A DNA stretch of 35,919 bases, taken from Pseudomonadota bacterium. GTDB lineage: Bacteria > Pseudomonadota > Alphaproteobacteria > Rhizobiales > Xanthobacteraceae. Positions 18,458 through 30,309 of this stretch are shown here, piece after piece. The notes under the pieces are model-generated. The model had not been told where the DNA came from and ran no database searches. It was given only the letters and a program-made list of their open reading frames with translations. Position numbers and translations under genes: made by a program. The stretch covers positions 1-35,919 of the forward strand of contig CAUJKG010000296.1 of the NCBI GenBank assembly GCA_963205465.1, written 5' to 3'. Each line of letters begins with the position of its first letter. Position 1 is the stretch's first letter.

Positions 18458-19441
18458 TCACGATAGCGCGACGTTCACCGTGGATTCGGGAAGTTCCTTG
18501 CCGAAGCTGCGCTGATAGAATTCGGCAACGATCGACCGCTCCAGCTCGTCGCACTTGTTGATGAAGGTGACGCGCAGCGCAAAACCGATATCGCCGAAAA
18601 TCTGCGCATTCTCCGCCCAGGTGATCACTGTGCGCGGGCTCATCACGGTCGAGAGGTCGCCGTTGATGAAAGCCTGCCGCGTGAGATCGGCGACGCGGAC
18701 CATCTTGGAGATGGTCTCTCTGCCCTCGGGGGTACGCCAAGCGTGGATCTTGGACGAAACGATATCCACTTCCTTGTCGTGCGGAAGATAGTTGAGTGTC
18801 GTCACGATCGACCAGCGGTCCATCTGGCCCTGGTTGATCTGCTGCGTGCCGTGATAGAGACCGGTGGTATCGCCGAGGCCCACGGTGTTTGCCGTCGCGA
18901 ACAAGCGGAAGGCGGGATGCGGACGGATCACCTTGTTCTGGTCGAGGAGGGTGAGGCGGCCGGAGACTTCCAGCACGCGCTGGATCACGAACATCACATC
19001 CGGACGGCCGGCGTCATATTCGTCGAACACGAGCGCGACATTGCGCTGCAGCGCCCAGGGCAGGATGCCGTCGCGGAATTCGGTGACCTGCCGGCCCTCG
19101 CGGACGACGATCGCGTCCTTGCCGACGAGGTCGATACGGCTGATGTGGCTGTCCAGATTCACGCGCACGCAGGGCCAGTTCAGGCGGGCGGCGACCTGCT
19201 CGATATGCGTCGATTTGCCCGTGCCGTGGTAGCCCGAAACCAGCACGCGGCGGTTGTGGGCGAAGCCCGCCAAGATCGCGAGCGTCGTGTTGCGGTCGAA
19301 AATATAGTCCGGATCGGTATCCGGCACGTGCGCTTCCGGCTCGGAATAGGCTGGAACTTCAAGGTCGGTATCGATCCCGAAAACCTGCCGGACGGAAACT
19401 TTCATATCCGGGAGCGGGGCCAGTTCTGTATTCGCGGTCAT
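18458..19441 (-). CDS. cobS: Cobaltochelatase subunit CobS
   Basis: AAA+ ATPase: [44 protein letters not shown]. Start at [11 protein letters not shown]. Confidence 0.96.
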   Translation of the reverse strand: MTANTELAPLPDMKVSVRQVFGIDTDLEVPAYSEPEAHVPDTDPDYIFDRNTTLAILAGFAHNRRVLVSGYHGTGKSTHIEQVAARLNWPCVRVNLDSHISRIDLVGKDAIVVREGRQVTEFRDGILPWALQRNVALVFDEYDAGRPDVMFVIQRVLEVSGRLTLLDQNKVIRPHPAFRLFATANTVGLGDTTGLYHGTQQINQGQMDRWSIVTTLNYLPHDKEVDIVSSKIHAWRTPEGRETISKMVRVADLTRQAFINGDLSTVMSPRTVITWAENAQIFGDIGFALRVTFINKCDELERSIVAEFYQRSFGKELPESTVNVALS

Positions 19442-19541
19442 GCTTTTTCTCGCCGAAAGGCGGCTTTTGCCTTGCAAAGATAGGGCCGAATCTGGAGTTC
19501 CCGGACGGCTGCCGGGGTCGTGCGGAATCTTACCAGAAGCC

Positions 19542-20177
19542 TTAGCAGAAACCTTGGGCCTTTAGGTAGTTGTAGGCCTGCACAACAGCCCTGAAGCGGT
19601 CTTCGCTCGACCGGTCGCCGCCGTTGGCGTCCGGGTGGTGGCGCTTTACCAGTTCCTTGTAGCGGGCTTTGAGCGCCTCGGCGGTGGCGTCGATCTCGAG
19701 GCCCAGCGTGTCGAACGCCTTTCGCTCGGCGTTGCGGATCATCCGGCCTTCGGGAGCCTCGGCCTCCTGCTGGAAGGTCCCGGCGGCACCCCCGAAAATA
19801 CGGAAAGGATCGCTCCAGCTCTCGCCGGTGAAACCGGGGTTGTTGCCGCCCTTCTTGCCGCGTTTCTTTTCGCCGCCGTTCTGACCCATCTTCCAGGTCG
19901 GGCGGTGGCCGGTCAGCGCGTCCTTCTGGTACTGGGCGACGGCGTCGTCTTTCATGCCGGAGAAGTAATTGTAGTTCGCGTTGTATTCGCGGACGTGATT
20001 GATGCAGTAATTCCAGTACTCGCCTTCGCGGTCGCGGCCTTTGGGCGCCTTGTGCGTGCCCGGCTCCTTGCAGGCATGCCAGTCGCAGGCAGGGCTCTCG
20101 GCTTTGAGCTTCTGCTTCTTGTTCCGCTCGATCGGCTTGACGCGGATCTTATCGAAGAGGGGCGAGTCGAATTTCAT
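19542..20177 (-). CDS. J domain-containing protein (DnaJ-like)
   Basis: C-terminal J domain [51 protein letters not shown]; start at [15 protein letters not shown]. Confidence 0.92.
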   Translation of the reverse strand: MKFDSPLFDKIRVKPIERNKKQKLKAESPACDWHACKEPGTHKAPKGRDREGEYWNYCINHVREYNANYNYFSGMKDDAVAQYQKDALTGHRPTWKMGQNGGEKKRGKKGGNNPGFTGESWSDPFRIFGGAAGTFQQEAEAPEGRMIRNAERKAFDTLGLEIDATAEALKARYKELVKRHHPDANGGDRSSEDRFRAVVQAYNYLKAQGFC

Positions 20178-20257
20178 GTGACGACTATATGGCGATTGGG
20201 GCTTGCTCGCACAAGCAACAGTGCTGGTACGACTAACGGGAAGTTGTTGCGTGATCG

Positions 20258-20286
20258 TTGACGGAAAGACCATAGCGCTTTATGCG
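20258..20286 (+). promoter_or_regulatory. Predicted bolA promoter, probably giving a leaderless transcript
   Basis: TTGACG (20258-20263), 17 bp, TATGCG (20281-20286); bolA ATG at 20295. Confidence 0.45.
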
Positions 20287-20294
20287 GCGCGGCC

Positions 20295-20573
20295 ATGACC
20301 AAACCGGACAAAACCCTAGACCGCATTCGCGACCGTTTGACGGCTGCCTTGAAGCCGGAAGCGATCGAGGTGATCGACGAAAGCGGGCAGCATGTCGGTC
20401 ATGCCGGCGCGATTCCCGGCAAGACCACGCATGTTCGGGTTCTCGTTACCGCCGAGGCATTTCAGGGCAAGAGCCGGCTCGACCGGCACCGGATGGTCAA
20501 TGATCTCCTGAACCACGAGATGAGTGCGGGCCTGCATGCGCTCGCGATCGTGCCGAAAGCGCCGGGGGAGTAG
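20295..20573 (+). CDS. BolA family protein
   Basis: IRDRLTAALKPEAIEVIDESGQHVGHAGA...THVRVLVTAEAFQGKSRLDRHRMVNDLLNHEMSAGLHALAI. Confidence 0.95.
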   Translation: MTKPDKTLDRIRDRLTAALKPEAIEVIDESGQHVGHAGAIPGKTTHVRVLVTAEAFQGKSRLDRHRMVNDLLNHEMSAGLHALAIVPKAPGE

Positions 20574-20579
20574 CTCTCT

Positions 20580-20693
20580 TGTCATTCCGAGGCGCGAGCG
20601 AAGCTCGCGAACCCGGAATCCAGAGTGAGAGCATAATGTTTGAATGTTTCGCCCTGGATTCCGGATCGCCGCTGCGCGGCGTCCGGAATGGCA
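20580..20693. repeat. ~114 bp interspersed palindromic repeat (TGTCATTCCG...CCGGAATGgCA family)
   Basis: Inverted outer arms tgtcattccg / ccggaatggca and inner arms ccggaatccag / ctggattccgg; same family at 35347-35459. Confidence 0.85.
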
Positions 20694-20707
20694 AATATAA
20701 GGGCGAC

Positions 20708-21862
20708 CTACTCCGCCAGCGCTTCTCTCAGCAGTGCCAGTACGCTTTCTTCCTCGACATCCTTCGCGATGAACGCCTTGCCGATGCCCTTGGCGAGGAT
20801 GAAGACGAGCTTGCCGCGGCTGACCTTCTTGTCCTGCATCATGAGCGACAACAGCCGTTCCGGTCCGGGCAGTTCGCCGGGGATTTGCGAGAGCTTGGTC
20901 GGCAGGCCGACGCTTTCGAAGTGTTTGACGACGCGCGCCACGTCGGCGGGTTTGCAGAGCTTGCGCTTCGCGGACAGCCGGAACGCAAGCACGCAGCCGA
21001 GCGCAACACCCTCTCCGTGCAGGAGCCGGTCGGAGTATCCCGTCGCCGCTTCCAGTGCGTGGCCGAAGGTATGCCCGAGATTGAGGAGTGCGCGGTCTCC
21101 GGTTTCGCGTTCGTCGCGGGCGACGATTGCGGCCTTGGCCTTGCAACTCGTGGCGACGGCTTTCTTGCGTGCGGCGCCGCCTTTGAAGACTGCGCGCCAG
21201 TTTTTCTCTAACCAGGCGAAGAATTTCGCGTCGTTGATGAGGCCGTATTTTGCGACCTCGCCGTAGCCGGCGCGAAACTCGCGCGGCGGCAGCGTGTCGA
21301 GCGCGGTCAGGTCGGCGAGCACAAGGGCCGGCTGGTGGAACGCGCCGATCAGGTTCTTGCCTTGCGGAGAGTTGATCCCGGTCTTGCCGCCGACCGAGGA
21401 ATCCACCTGCGCGAGCAGGCTCGTCGGAATCTGCACGAAGCCGACGCCGCGGCGCACGACGCTCGCGGCAAAGCCGGCAAGATCGCCGATCACGCCGCCA
21501 CCGAGCGCTACCACGAGATCGCCGCGTTCGATCCGCGCTTCGAGGACCGCCTCCGCAACTTTTTGCAGTTCGCCGAAACTCTTGGTGCTTTCGCCGGGTG
21601 CCAGCAAAACGCTGCGATAGCGCAGCTTTGCAGCTTCGAGCGATTGCTCCAGCGCCGCAAGATGATGACGCGCGACGTTGCTGTCCGTCACGATCGCAAC
21701 GGAAGTGCCGGGCTTGAGCTTGGCGATGCGCTTGCCCGCGTCTGCGATCAGGTTGTCGCCGATCACGATGTCGTAGCTGCGCTTGCCGAGCTTGACCCGG
21801 ACGGTTTCGTTTTTGCTCTGCTTTAGAATTTTCTTGTTTGTGCTTTTCTTGGGCGTTTTCAT
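20708..21862 (-). CDS. aroB: 3-dehydroquinate synthase
   Basis: VALGGGVIGDLAGFAASVVRRGVGFVQIPTSLLAQVDSSVGGKTGINSPQGKNLIGAFHQP; NLGHTFGHALEAATGY. Confidence 0.96.
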   Translation of the reverse strand: MKTPKKSTNKKILKQSKNETVRVKLGKRSYDIVIGDNLIADAGKRIAKLKPGTSVAIVTDSNVARHHLAALEQSLEAAKLRYRSVLLAPGESTKSFGELQKVAEAVLEARIERGDLVVALGGGVIGDLAGFAASVVRRGVGFVQIPTSLLAQVDSSVGGKTGINSPQGKNLIGAFHQPALVLADLTALDTLPPREFRAGYGEVAKYGLINDAKFFAWLEKNWRAVFKGGAARKKAVATSCKAKAAIVARDERETGDRALLNLGHTFGHALEAATGYSDRLLHGEGVALGCVLAFRLSAKRKLCKPADVARVVKHFESVGLPTKLSQIPGELPGPERLLSLMMQDKKVSRGKLVFILAKGIGKAFIAKDVEEESVLALLREALAE

Positions 21863-22452
21863 GCTTGCGGCTCGTGCAGCGTTGCTCCCAGGCGATCGAC
21901 GATGGCTTCCACGACTTCTTCGTGCGGCACTTCGGCGGAGGTAATACAGAGGTCCGCCTCCGCATAGACCGGTTCGCGTGCAACCAGAAGATTGCGCAGC
22001 GTCGCTTCCGGATCGGCGGTTTGCAGAAGCGGGCGATTGCTCTTGCGGCGAACGCGCTTCATCAGCGTTTCGAGATCCGCTTTGAGCCATATCGAAATGC
22101 TGCGTTCGCGAATGCGCGCGCGCGTCTCTTCGTTCATGAAAGCGCCGCCGCCGGTTGCGATCACCTGCGGGCCGTTTTCGAGCAGGCGCGCGATGACTTT
22201 CTGCTCGCCTTTGCGGAATTCCGCTTCGCCCTTGCTTTGGAAGAATTCGGGGATGGTCATATTGGCCGCGCGTTCGATCTCGTGGTCGGCGTCGGCGAAG
22301 CGGAGGCCGAGCCTTTGTCCGAGCCGGCGTCCGATCGAGCTTTTGCCCGAGCCCGGCATGCCGACGAGCACGATCGAGCGGCAGCCGAGGCTCGCGCGGA
22401 ACGCGTCGGCGCGCGGATGAAGGGCAATCGGCGGCGGTGAGGGCATATTCAT
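21859..22452 (-). CDS. aroK: Shikimate kinase
   Basis: IVLVGMPGSGKSSIGRRLGQRLGLRFADADHEIE...VIATGGGAFMNEETR; ATGA overlap with aroB. Confidence 0.95.
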   Translation of the reverse strand: MNMPSPPPIALHPRADAFRASLGCRSIVLVGMPGSGKSSIGRRLGQRLGLRFADADHEIERAANMTIPEFFQSKGEAEFRKGEQKVIARLLENGPQVIATGGGAFMNEETRARIRERSISIWLKADLETLMKRVRRKSNRPLLQTADPEATLRNLLVAREPVYAEADLCITSAEVPHEEVVEAIVDRLGATLHEPQA

Positions 22453-22536
22453 TTTCCTGCGGCAACATATGGCGCTTTCGCCGCAGCCTGTAAAATGCCG
22501 CTCTCGTCGGCCCGCCGATTCGAAAGACCTGCTCGC

Positions 22537-22680
22537 ATGCCCACACTCTTTCGCCTGCTCACCATTCTCGCGATCATGGGTGGCATCGCCTATGGCGCAG
22601 CCTGGTTGCTTGCGAACTATCTCGAGCCCGCGCCGCGCAGCATCACGATCACGGTCCCGCAGGACCGGATCGGCAAATGA
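22537..22680 (+). CDS. Small single-TM hypothetical protein (47 aa) upstream of xerD
   Basis: MPTLFRLLTILAIMGGIAYGAAWLLANYLEPAPRSITITVPQDRIGK; 4-bp overlap with xerD. Confidence 0.7.
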   Translation: MPTLFRLLTILAIMGGIAYGAAWLLANYLEPAPRSITITVPQDRIGK

Positions 22681-23645
22681 GCGCGAAAGCCAAAAAAAGC
22701 GCGGCATCGAACGCGCCGGGGCAGCGTGGCCTTTTTCTCGACATGCTCGCGACCGAGCGCAACGCGAGCAAGAACACGCTCGACGCTTATGCACGCGATC
22801 TCGACGATTACGCCGAATTTCTTGCCGGCAAGAAGAGCGATTTTTCGCGCGCGGATACCCAGGCGATCCGCGACTATCTCTCCGCGTTGAAGCGCCGCGA
22901 ACTTGCGGCGGCTTCGGTGGCACGAAAACTCTCCGCGATCCGGCAGCTGCACCGCTTTCTCTATACCGAAGGCTTGCGGGGCGACGATCCTTCCGCCGTG
23001 CTCGAAGGGCCGCGCCGCGGCAGGCCGCTGCCGAAAATCATGACGGTTGCGGAAGTGTCGAAACTGCTGGCCGCCGCGCATGATGCTGCCGCCGAAACCG
23101 GTGAGACGAAAGGGGACGCGGCGCGGCGTCTGCGCGCCTTGCGGCTCGCGGCATTGCTCGAACTGCTCTACGCCTCGGGTTTGCGCATCTCCGAACTGAT
23201 CGCGCTGCCGGCCTCGGCCGCGCGCACCAAAAGCGATGCCATCATCGTCCGTGGCAAGGGGAACAAGGAGCGCCTCGTGCCGATCGGAGACGCTGCGAAG
23301 CGCGCGATGAAAGCCTATCTCGACGTAAGCCTCGAGAATGCGAAGGCGCCGCCATCGCGCTGGCTGTTTCCGTCCTTCGGGACCAGCGGGCACGTGACGC
23401 GCCAGCATGTCGCACGGGAGTTGAAGGCGCTGGCGGCCAGTGCCGGCATTTCGCCGGCCAAGATCAGCCCGCATGTGTTGCGCCATGCCTTTGCCAGCCA
23501 TCTGCTTGCAAACGGCGCAGACCTGCGCGTCGTGCAAGCGCTTCTGGGGCACGCGGATATTTCGACCACGCAGATTTACACGCATGTGCTGGACGAACGT
23601 CTCAAGAACATGGTGCGCGACCTGCATCCGCTTTCGGAGAAATAG
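22677..23645 (+). CDS. xerD: Site-specific tyrosine recombinase XerD
   Basis: SAM-like N-terminus and catalytic motifs LLYASGLRISELIAL, HVLRHAFASHLLANGADLRVVQALLGHADISTTQIYTH. Confidence 0.93.
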   Translation: MSAKAKKSAASNAPGQRGLFLDMLATERNASKNTLDAYARDLDDYAEFLAGKKSDFSRADTQAIRDYLSALKRRELAAASVARKLSAIRQLHRFLYTEGLRGDDPSAVLEGPRRGRPLPKIMTVAEVSKLLAAAHDAAAETGETKGDAARRLRALRLAALLELLYASGLRISELIALPASAARTKSDAIIVRGKGNKERLVPIGDAAKRAMKAYLDVSLENAKAPPSRWLFPSFGTSGHVTRQHVARELKALAASAGISPAKISPHVLRHAFASHLLANGADLRVVQALLGHADISTTQIYTHVLDERLKNMVRDLHPLSEK

Positions 23646-23742
23646 GCGCTTCACCCCGGCGTAACTTGACTTCGAAGGGGCGAAACGGGCAGCTAGGGCC
23701 CGAATTTACAGGGGCCCTAAGGCCTCTAACGCCCGAGCCCTG

Positions 23743-24696
23743 ATGCGCACGTATCTCGATTTCGAAAAACCCGTCGCCGAACTCGATGCCAAGATCGAGG
23801 AATTCCGCACGCTTGCGGCTTCCAGCGAGGGGGTTGCGATCGCGGAAGACGTCGCGCGGCTCGAGGCGAAGTCGGAACTTGCGCTCTCGGAAATCTACGA
23901 GAACCTCACACCCTGGCAGAAAACGCAGGTCGCGCGGCATCCGCAGCGGCCGCATTTTTCCGACTACATTGCCAAGCTGTTCGAGGAATTCACGCCGCTC
24001 GCCGGCGACCGTAAGTTCGGCGACGATCAGGCCATCATCGGCGGCTTTGCGCGTTTCGAGGGGCAAAGCGTCTGCGTGATCGGCCACGAAAAAGGCTCGA
24101 CCACCGAAGCGCGTATCCAGCACAATTTCGGCATGGCTCGCCCCGAAGGATACCGGAAAGCGGTGCGGCTCATGGAATTGGCCGATCGTTTCGAGGTGCC
24201 GGTGGTGACGCTGGTCGACACCGCGGGCGCCTATCCCGGGATCGATGCCGAGGAGCGCGGACAGGCGGAGGCGATTGCCCGCTCGACCGATGCCGGCCTT
24301 GCGCTCGGGGTCCCCAACGTCTCGGTCATCATCGGCGAAGGCGGTTCGGGCGGCGCGATCGCGATTGCGACCGCGAACAAGGTGCTGATGCTCGAGCATT
24401 CGATCTACAGCGTGATTTCCCCGGAAGGGGCGGCCTCGATCCTGTGGCGCGACACCACCAAGGCCCAGGAAGCGGCGACCAATATGAAGATCACCGCCCA
24501 GGACCTTTTGCGGCTTGGGGTGGTGGATGAAATCATCCCGGAGGCAGCAGGTGGCGCGCACCGCCATCCGGAAGCCACGATTTCGGCCACTGGTAAGGCT
24601 ATTCAGACCGCTCTAGCGGGGTTCAATGGCCTTTCACGCGATCAAATTCGGAGTCTGCGGGCCGAAAAATTTCTGGCGATCGGCCGGAATCTCTGA
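23743..24696 (+). CDS. accA: Acetyl-CoA carboxylase carboxyltransferase subunit alpha
   Basis: [19 protein letters not shown]...[33 protein letters not shown]...[42 protein letters not shown]. Confidence 0.97.
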   Translation: MRTYLDFEKPVAELDAKIEEFRTLAASSEGVAIAEDVARLEAKSELALSEIYENLTPWQKTQVARHPQRPHFSDYIAKLFEEFTPLAGDRKFGDDQAIIGGFARFEGQSVCVIGHEKGSTTEARIQHNFGMARPEGYRKAVRLMELADRFEVPVVTLVDTAGAYPGIDAEERGQAEAIARSTDAGLALGVPNVSVIIGEGGSGGAIAIATANKVLMLEHSIYSVISPEGAASILWRDTTKAQEAATNMKITAQDLLRLGVVDEIIPEAAGGAHRHPEATISATGKAIQTALAGFNGLSRDQIRSLRAEKFLAIGRNL

Positions 24697-24784
24697 TTTT
24701 TCAATCACTTGTGCGCGAGCGCAATCGGGGGTCGTGGAAAACTGCGGTTGCGGTAACGAGCCGTCAAGGGTAACGCATTAGGCA

Positions 24785-25999
24785 ATGGGGACCGGTAATT
24801 TTTCTGCGCATTTGCTGGAGTTCGCGTTGAAGCTGCGTCGTCCAAAATCTGCGATCCGTTTCGCGGCGGCCACGGCCGTCTGCGGCCTTTTACTGTCCGG
24901 CTGTAGCGCCGAGAACTTCGTCTATGGCGCCGACGGCAACAAGAAGCATTTGCGTCCCATCTCCGCGCAAACCGCGTCGTTGATGCAGCAAAAGGGCATG
25001 ACCAAAGAGTCGCCCATCCTGCTCCGCATCTACAAGGAAGAATCCGAACTCGAGATCTGGAAGAAGACGACCGCGGGGCGCTACGAGCTTTTGAAGAAAT
25101 TTCCGATCTGCAAATGGTCGGGTGAGCTCGGTCCCAAGATCAAGACCGGTGACCGGCAGGCGCCGGAAGGATTCTATTTCATCCGCCCCGAGCAGATGAA
25201 CCCGCATTCGAGCTATCACCTCGCATTCAATCTCGGTTTCCCGAACGATTTCGACCGCGCGCACAACCGCACCGGCGCGCATCTCATGGTGCATGGCGAT
25301 TGCTCGTCCTCGGGCTGTTACGCCATGACCGACGAGCAGATCGCCGACATCTTCGCGCTTGCGCGTGAGGCCTTCGACGGCGGGCAACTCGCGTTCCAGG
25401 TGCAGGCGTTCCCGTTCCGGATGACGAACGCCAACCTCACGCGTCACCGCAACAACCCGAACCAGTCGTTCTGGCGCATGCTCAAAGAAGGCAGCGACCA
25501 TTTCGAAGTGACGCGGCAGGAACCGAAGATCGACGTCTGCAATCGGCGCTATATCTTCAACGCGGTGCCGGACGATCCGATGAAGCCATTCGATCCGGCG
25601 CGGGCCTGTCCGAGCTATCATCTGCAGCCGGAAATCGCGCAGCTTTTGCAGAACCGGCAGAACGCCGACCAGAACGACATCACCTCGGTGTTTGCGCGCA
25701 CGACCGCCGCCGCGCCTGTGCGCACGAATAACGATGGCGGCTCCAATCCGGTGTTCGCCGGCCGCGTGCCGATGAGTTCGGTGCAGGCGCAGCAGGCCGC
25801 GGCGGAAGCCGACGCTGTCGAAGAGGATGATGCCCCGCGTCCGGCCACGAAGCAGAAGCGCAAGAAGCAGGCGAAACAGAAACAGCAGAAAAAGCAGCAA
25901 CAGCAGACGCAGGCGCCGACCGCGAACCAGACCACCTCGCTGAATTCGGTCGCGCCGTTCCGCCCGGCCAACGGACGCTTCGACTCTTACGCGCAGTAA
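24785..25999 (+). CDS. L,D-transpeptidase (YkuD/YafK-like) lipoprotein with Lys/Gln-rich tail
   Basis: YkuD-like active site HLMVHGDCSSSGCYAMTDEQIADIF; lipobox LLLSGCS suggests the real start may be the TTG at 24827. Confidence 0.85.
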   Translation: MGTGNFSAHLLEFALKLRRPKSAIRFAAATAVCGLLLSGCSAENFVYGADGNKKHLRPISAQTASLMQQKGMTKESPILLRIYKEESELEIWKKTTAGRYELLKKFPICKWSGELGPKIKTGDRQAPEGFYFIRPEQMNPHSSYHLAFNLGFPNDFDRAHNRTGAHLMVHGDCSSSGCYAMTDEQIADIFALAREAFDGGQLAFQVQAFPFRMTNANLTRHRNNPNQSFWRMLKEGSDHFEVTRQEPKIDVCNRRYIFNAVPDDPMKPFDPARACPSYHLQPEIAQLLQNRQNADQNDITSVFARTTAAAPVRTNNDGGSNPVFAGRVPMSSVQAQQAAAEADAVEEDDAPRPATKQKRKKQAKQKQQKKQQQQTQAPTANQTTSLNSVAPFRPANGRFDSYAQ

Positions 26000-26040
26000 G
26001 TAATCCGGTGCGCAGTAAATAATCTGTCCAACGCGAAATA

Positions 26041-26086
26041 AAAAAGCGCCGCAGCCTTCCGGTTTGCGGCGCTTTCTTTTTGTTTT
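26041..26086. terminator. Bidirectional terminator between L,D-transpeptidase gene and secA
   Basis: AAAAAGCGCCGCA-gccttccggtt-TGCGGCGCTTTCTTTTTGTTTT between convergent genes. Confidence 0.9.
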
Positions 26087-26091
26087 CTGCG

Positions 26092-28863
<2,772 letters not shown>

Positions 28864-28961
28864 CGAAAAGCTATTCCTTACATCCGGCCGTGCGCGGCCT
28901 GCCATCCTGGAACCACGGGGAAGTACGAGCGGCTTAATGCACTACCGCCGGTCCTTTGGTC

Positions 28962-29020
28962 GAGCATGATCTGATCCGAAAAAGCGGGTTTCTTGCCTTC
29001 CGGGAGCATGCTCCGGATCA
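28962..29020. repeat. Degenerate copy of the GAGCATGATC palindromic element family
   Basis: gagcatgatctgatccgaaaaagcgggtttcttgccttccgggagcatgctccggatca; resembles the element at 15438-15486 with an embedded GGAGCATGCTCC palindrome. Confidence 0.6.
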
Positions 29021-29278
29021 CGATGCCGCGAGGCTTTTTCATGATCGACGAGGTTTTGCGAGAGATATGAACGCCCTTTGGGCTTGTCAATTGGATCAGC
29101 CCGCCGCAGGGGCGCTAAAGCCTTGCCAGAACACCGTACTTCCGTCACTTTCCGCCCGCCTTAGTTCGAAAAAGGGCGCTTTCATCTTCCGCCGACGGCC
29201 CCTTAACGAAGTAATCCGATTTTTGATCCAGGCCGGGCCAGCCAATTCCGGCGGCCGCCGCTCTTCCCGAGGTAATCG

Positions 29279-30169
29279 ATGAAACGCAGCTTTTCGTTAT
29301 TTTCCCTTGCGCTTGCGCTCACGCTGGGCGTTGCCCTGGCTGTCGGCGCGCCGCTGGCCGTCCTTGCCCAGAAAAAGGACGATCCGGTCGTTGCCCGCGT
29401 AAACGGCGTGGAAATCCGCCAGAGCGACGTCGATATCGCCGACGCCGACATCGGCCAGAGCCTGCCGCAGCCGCCGGGGGATGCCCGCAAGGAAGCGATC
29501 GTCGCCTACCTCATCGATGTCGCCATTCTGGCGCAGGCCGCCACCGCCCAGAAGCTCGAAGCGTCGCCCGAATTCGTCTCGCGGCTCGCCTACGCGAAGA
29601 ACAAGGTGCTGATGGAAACCTTGCTCAGCGAGACCACCAAGACCGCCGCGACCGAAGCGGAAATGAAGAAGCTCTATGACGAGTCGGTTGCGAAGATGCA
29701 GCCGGAAGAGGAAGTCCGCGCCCGGCACATTCTGGTGAAAACCGAAGCCGAAGCGAAGGACGTGCTCGCCAAGCTCAAAGGCGGCGCCGATTTCGAAAAG
29801 CTCGCCAAGGAGCTCTCGATCGATCCTTCGGCCAAAGCCAATGGCGGCGACCTCCAGTATTTCTCCAAGGGCCAGATGGTGGCCGAATTCTCCGACACGG
29901 CCTTCAAGCTCGACAAGGGCCAGCTTTCGGAGCCGGTGAAGACCCAGTTCGGCTTCCACATCATCAAGGTCGAAGACAAGCGCCAGAAGCCGTTGCCGAA
30001 ATATGAGGATGTCAAGGATCAGGTGCAGGCGTTCGTGGTGCGCAAGGCGCAGGCCGAACTCATCCTGAAGCTGCGCAACGAGGCGAAAGTCGAGAACCTC
30101 GTGAAAAAGGAAGCGCCGCCGGCGCCGCCCGCGAAGGACGCGCCGAAGGCCGACCCCAAGAAGAAGTAA
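29279..30169 (+). CDS. Peptidylprolyl isomerase, parvulin (PpiC/SurA-type), exported
   Basis: Signal peptide; EEEVRARHILVKTEAEAKDVLAKLKGGADFEKLAKELSIDPSAKANGGDLQYFSKGQMVAEFSDTAFKLDKGQLSEPVKTQFGFHIIKVEDKR. Confidence 0.93.
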   Translation: MKRSFSLFSLALALTLGVALAVGAPLAVLAQKKDDPVVARVNGVEIRQSDVDIADADIGQSLPQPPGDARKEAIVAYLIDVAILAQAATAQKLEASPEFVSRLAYAKNKVLMETLLSETTKTAATEAEMKKLYDESVAKMQPEEEVRARHILVKTEAEAKDVLAKLKGGADFEKLAKELSIDPSAKANGGDLQYFSKGQMVAEFSDTAFKLDKGQLSEPVKTQFGFHIIKVEDKRQKPLPKYEDVKDQVQAFVVRKAQAELILKLRNEAKVENLVKKEAPPAPPAKDAPKADPKKK

Positions 30170-30205
30170 TTTAAGCGGTCTTGCACCGGATTTATTGCTG
30201 AAAGG

Positions 30206-30238
30206 GCACGGGCCGGATTTATCCGGCCCGTGCTTTTT
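30206..30238 (+). terminator. Rho-independent terminator of the peptidylprolyl isomerase gene
   Basis: Perfect 12-bp stem GCACGGGCCGGA-TTTA-TCCGGCCCGTGC followed by TTTTT. Confidence 0.93.
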
Positions 30239-30309
30239 AGTATTGGCCGGGACTGGAAAACCCGACCCGGTTGGTCCCGGCCATGCCGCTATGAAGTCCG
30301 GGAAAGAGG

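Noticed and set aside
20316-21983. 555-aa minus ORF running through the palindromic repeat and aroB
   Set aside because: Out of frame with aroB and Arg-rich; includes translated repeat sequence (CHSGRRAAAIRNPG).
22677-23645. XerD-like recombinase as a phage or island integrase
   Set aside because: Motifs and context (aroK/aroB divergent, accA downstream) fit housekeeping XerD; no adjacent att repeats seen.
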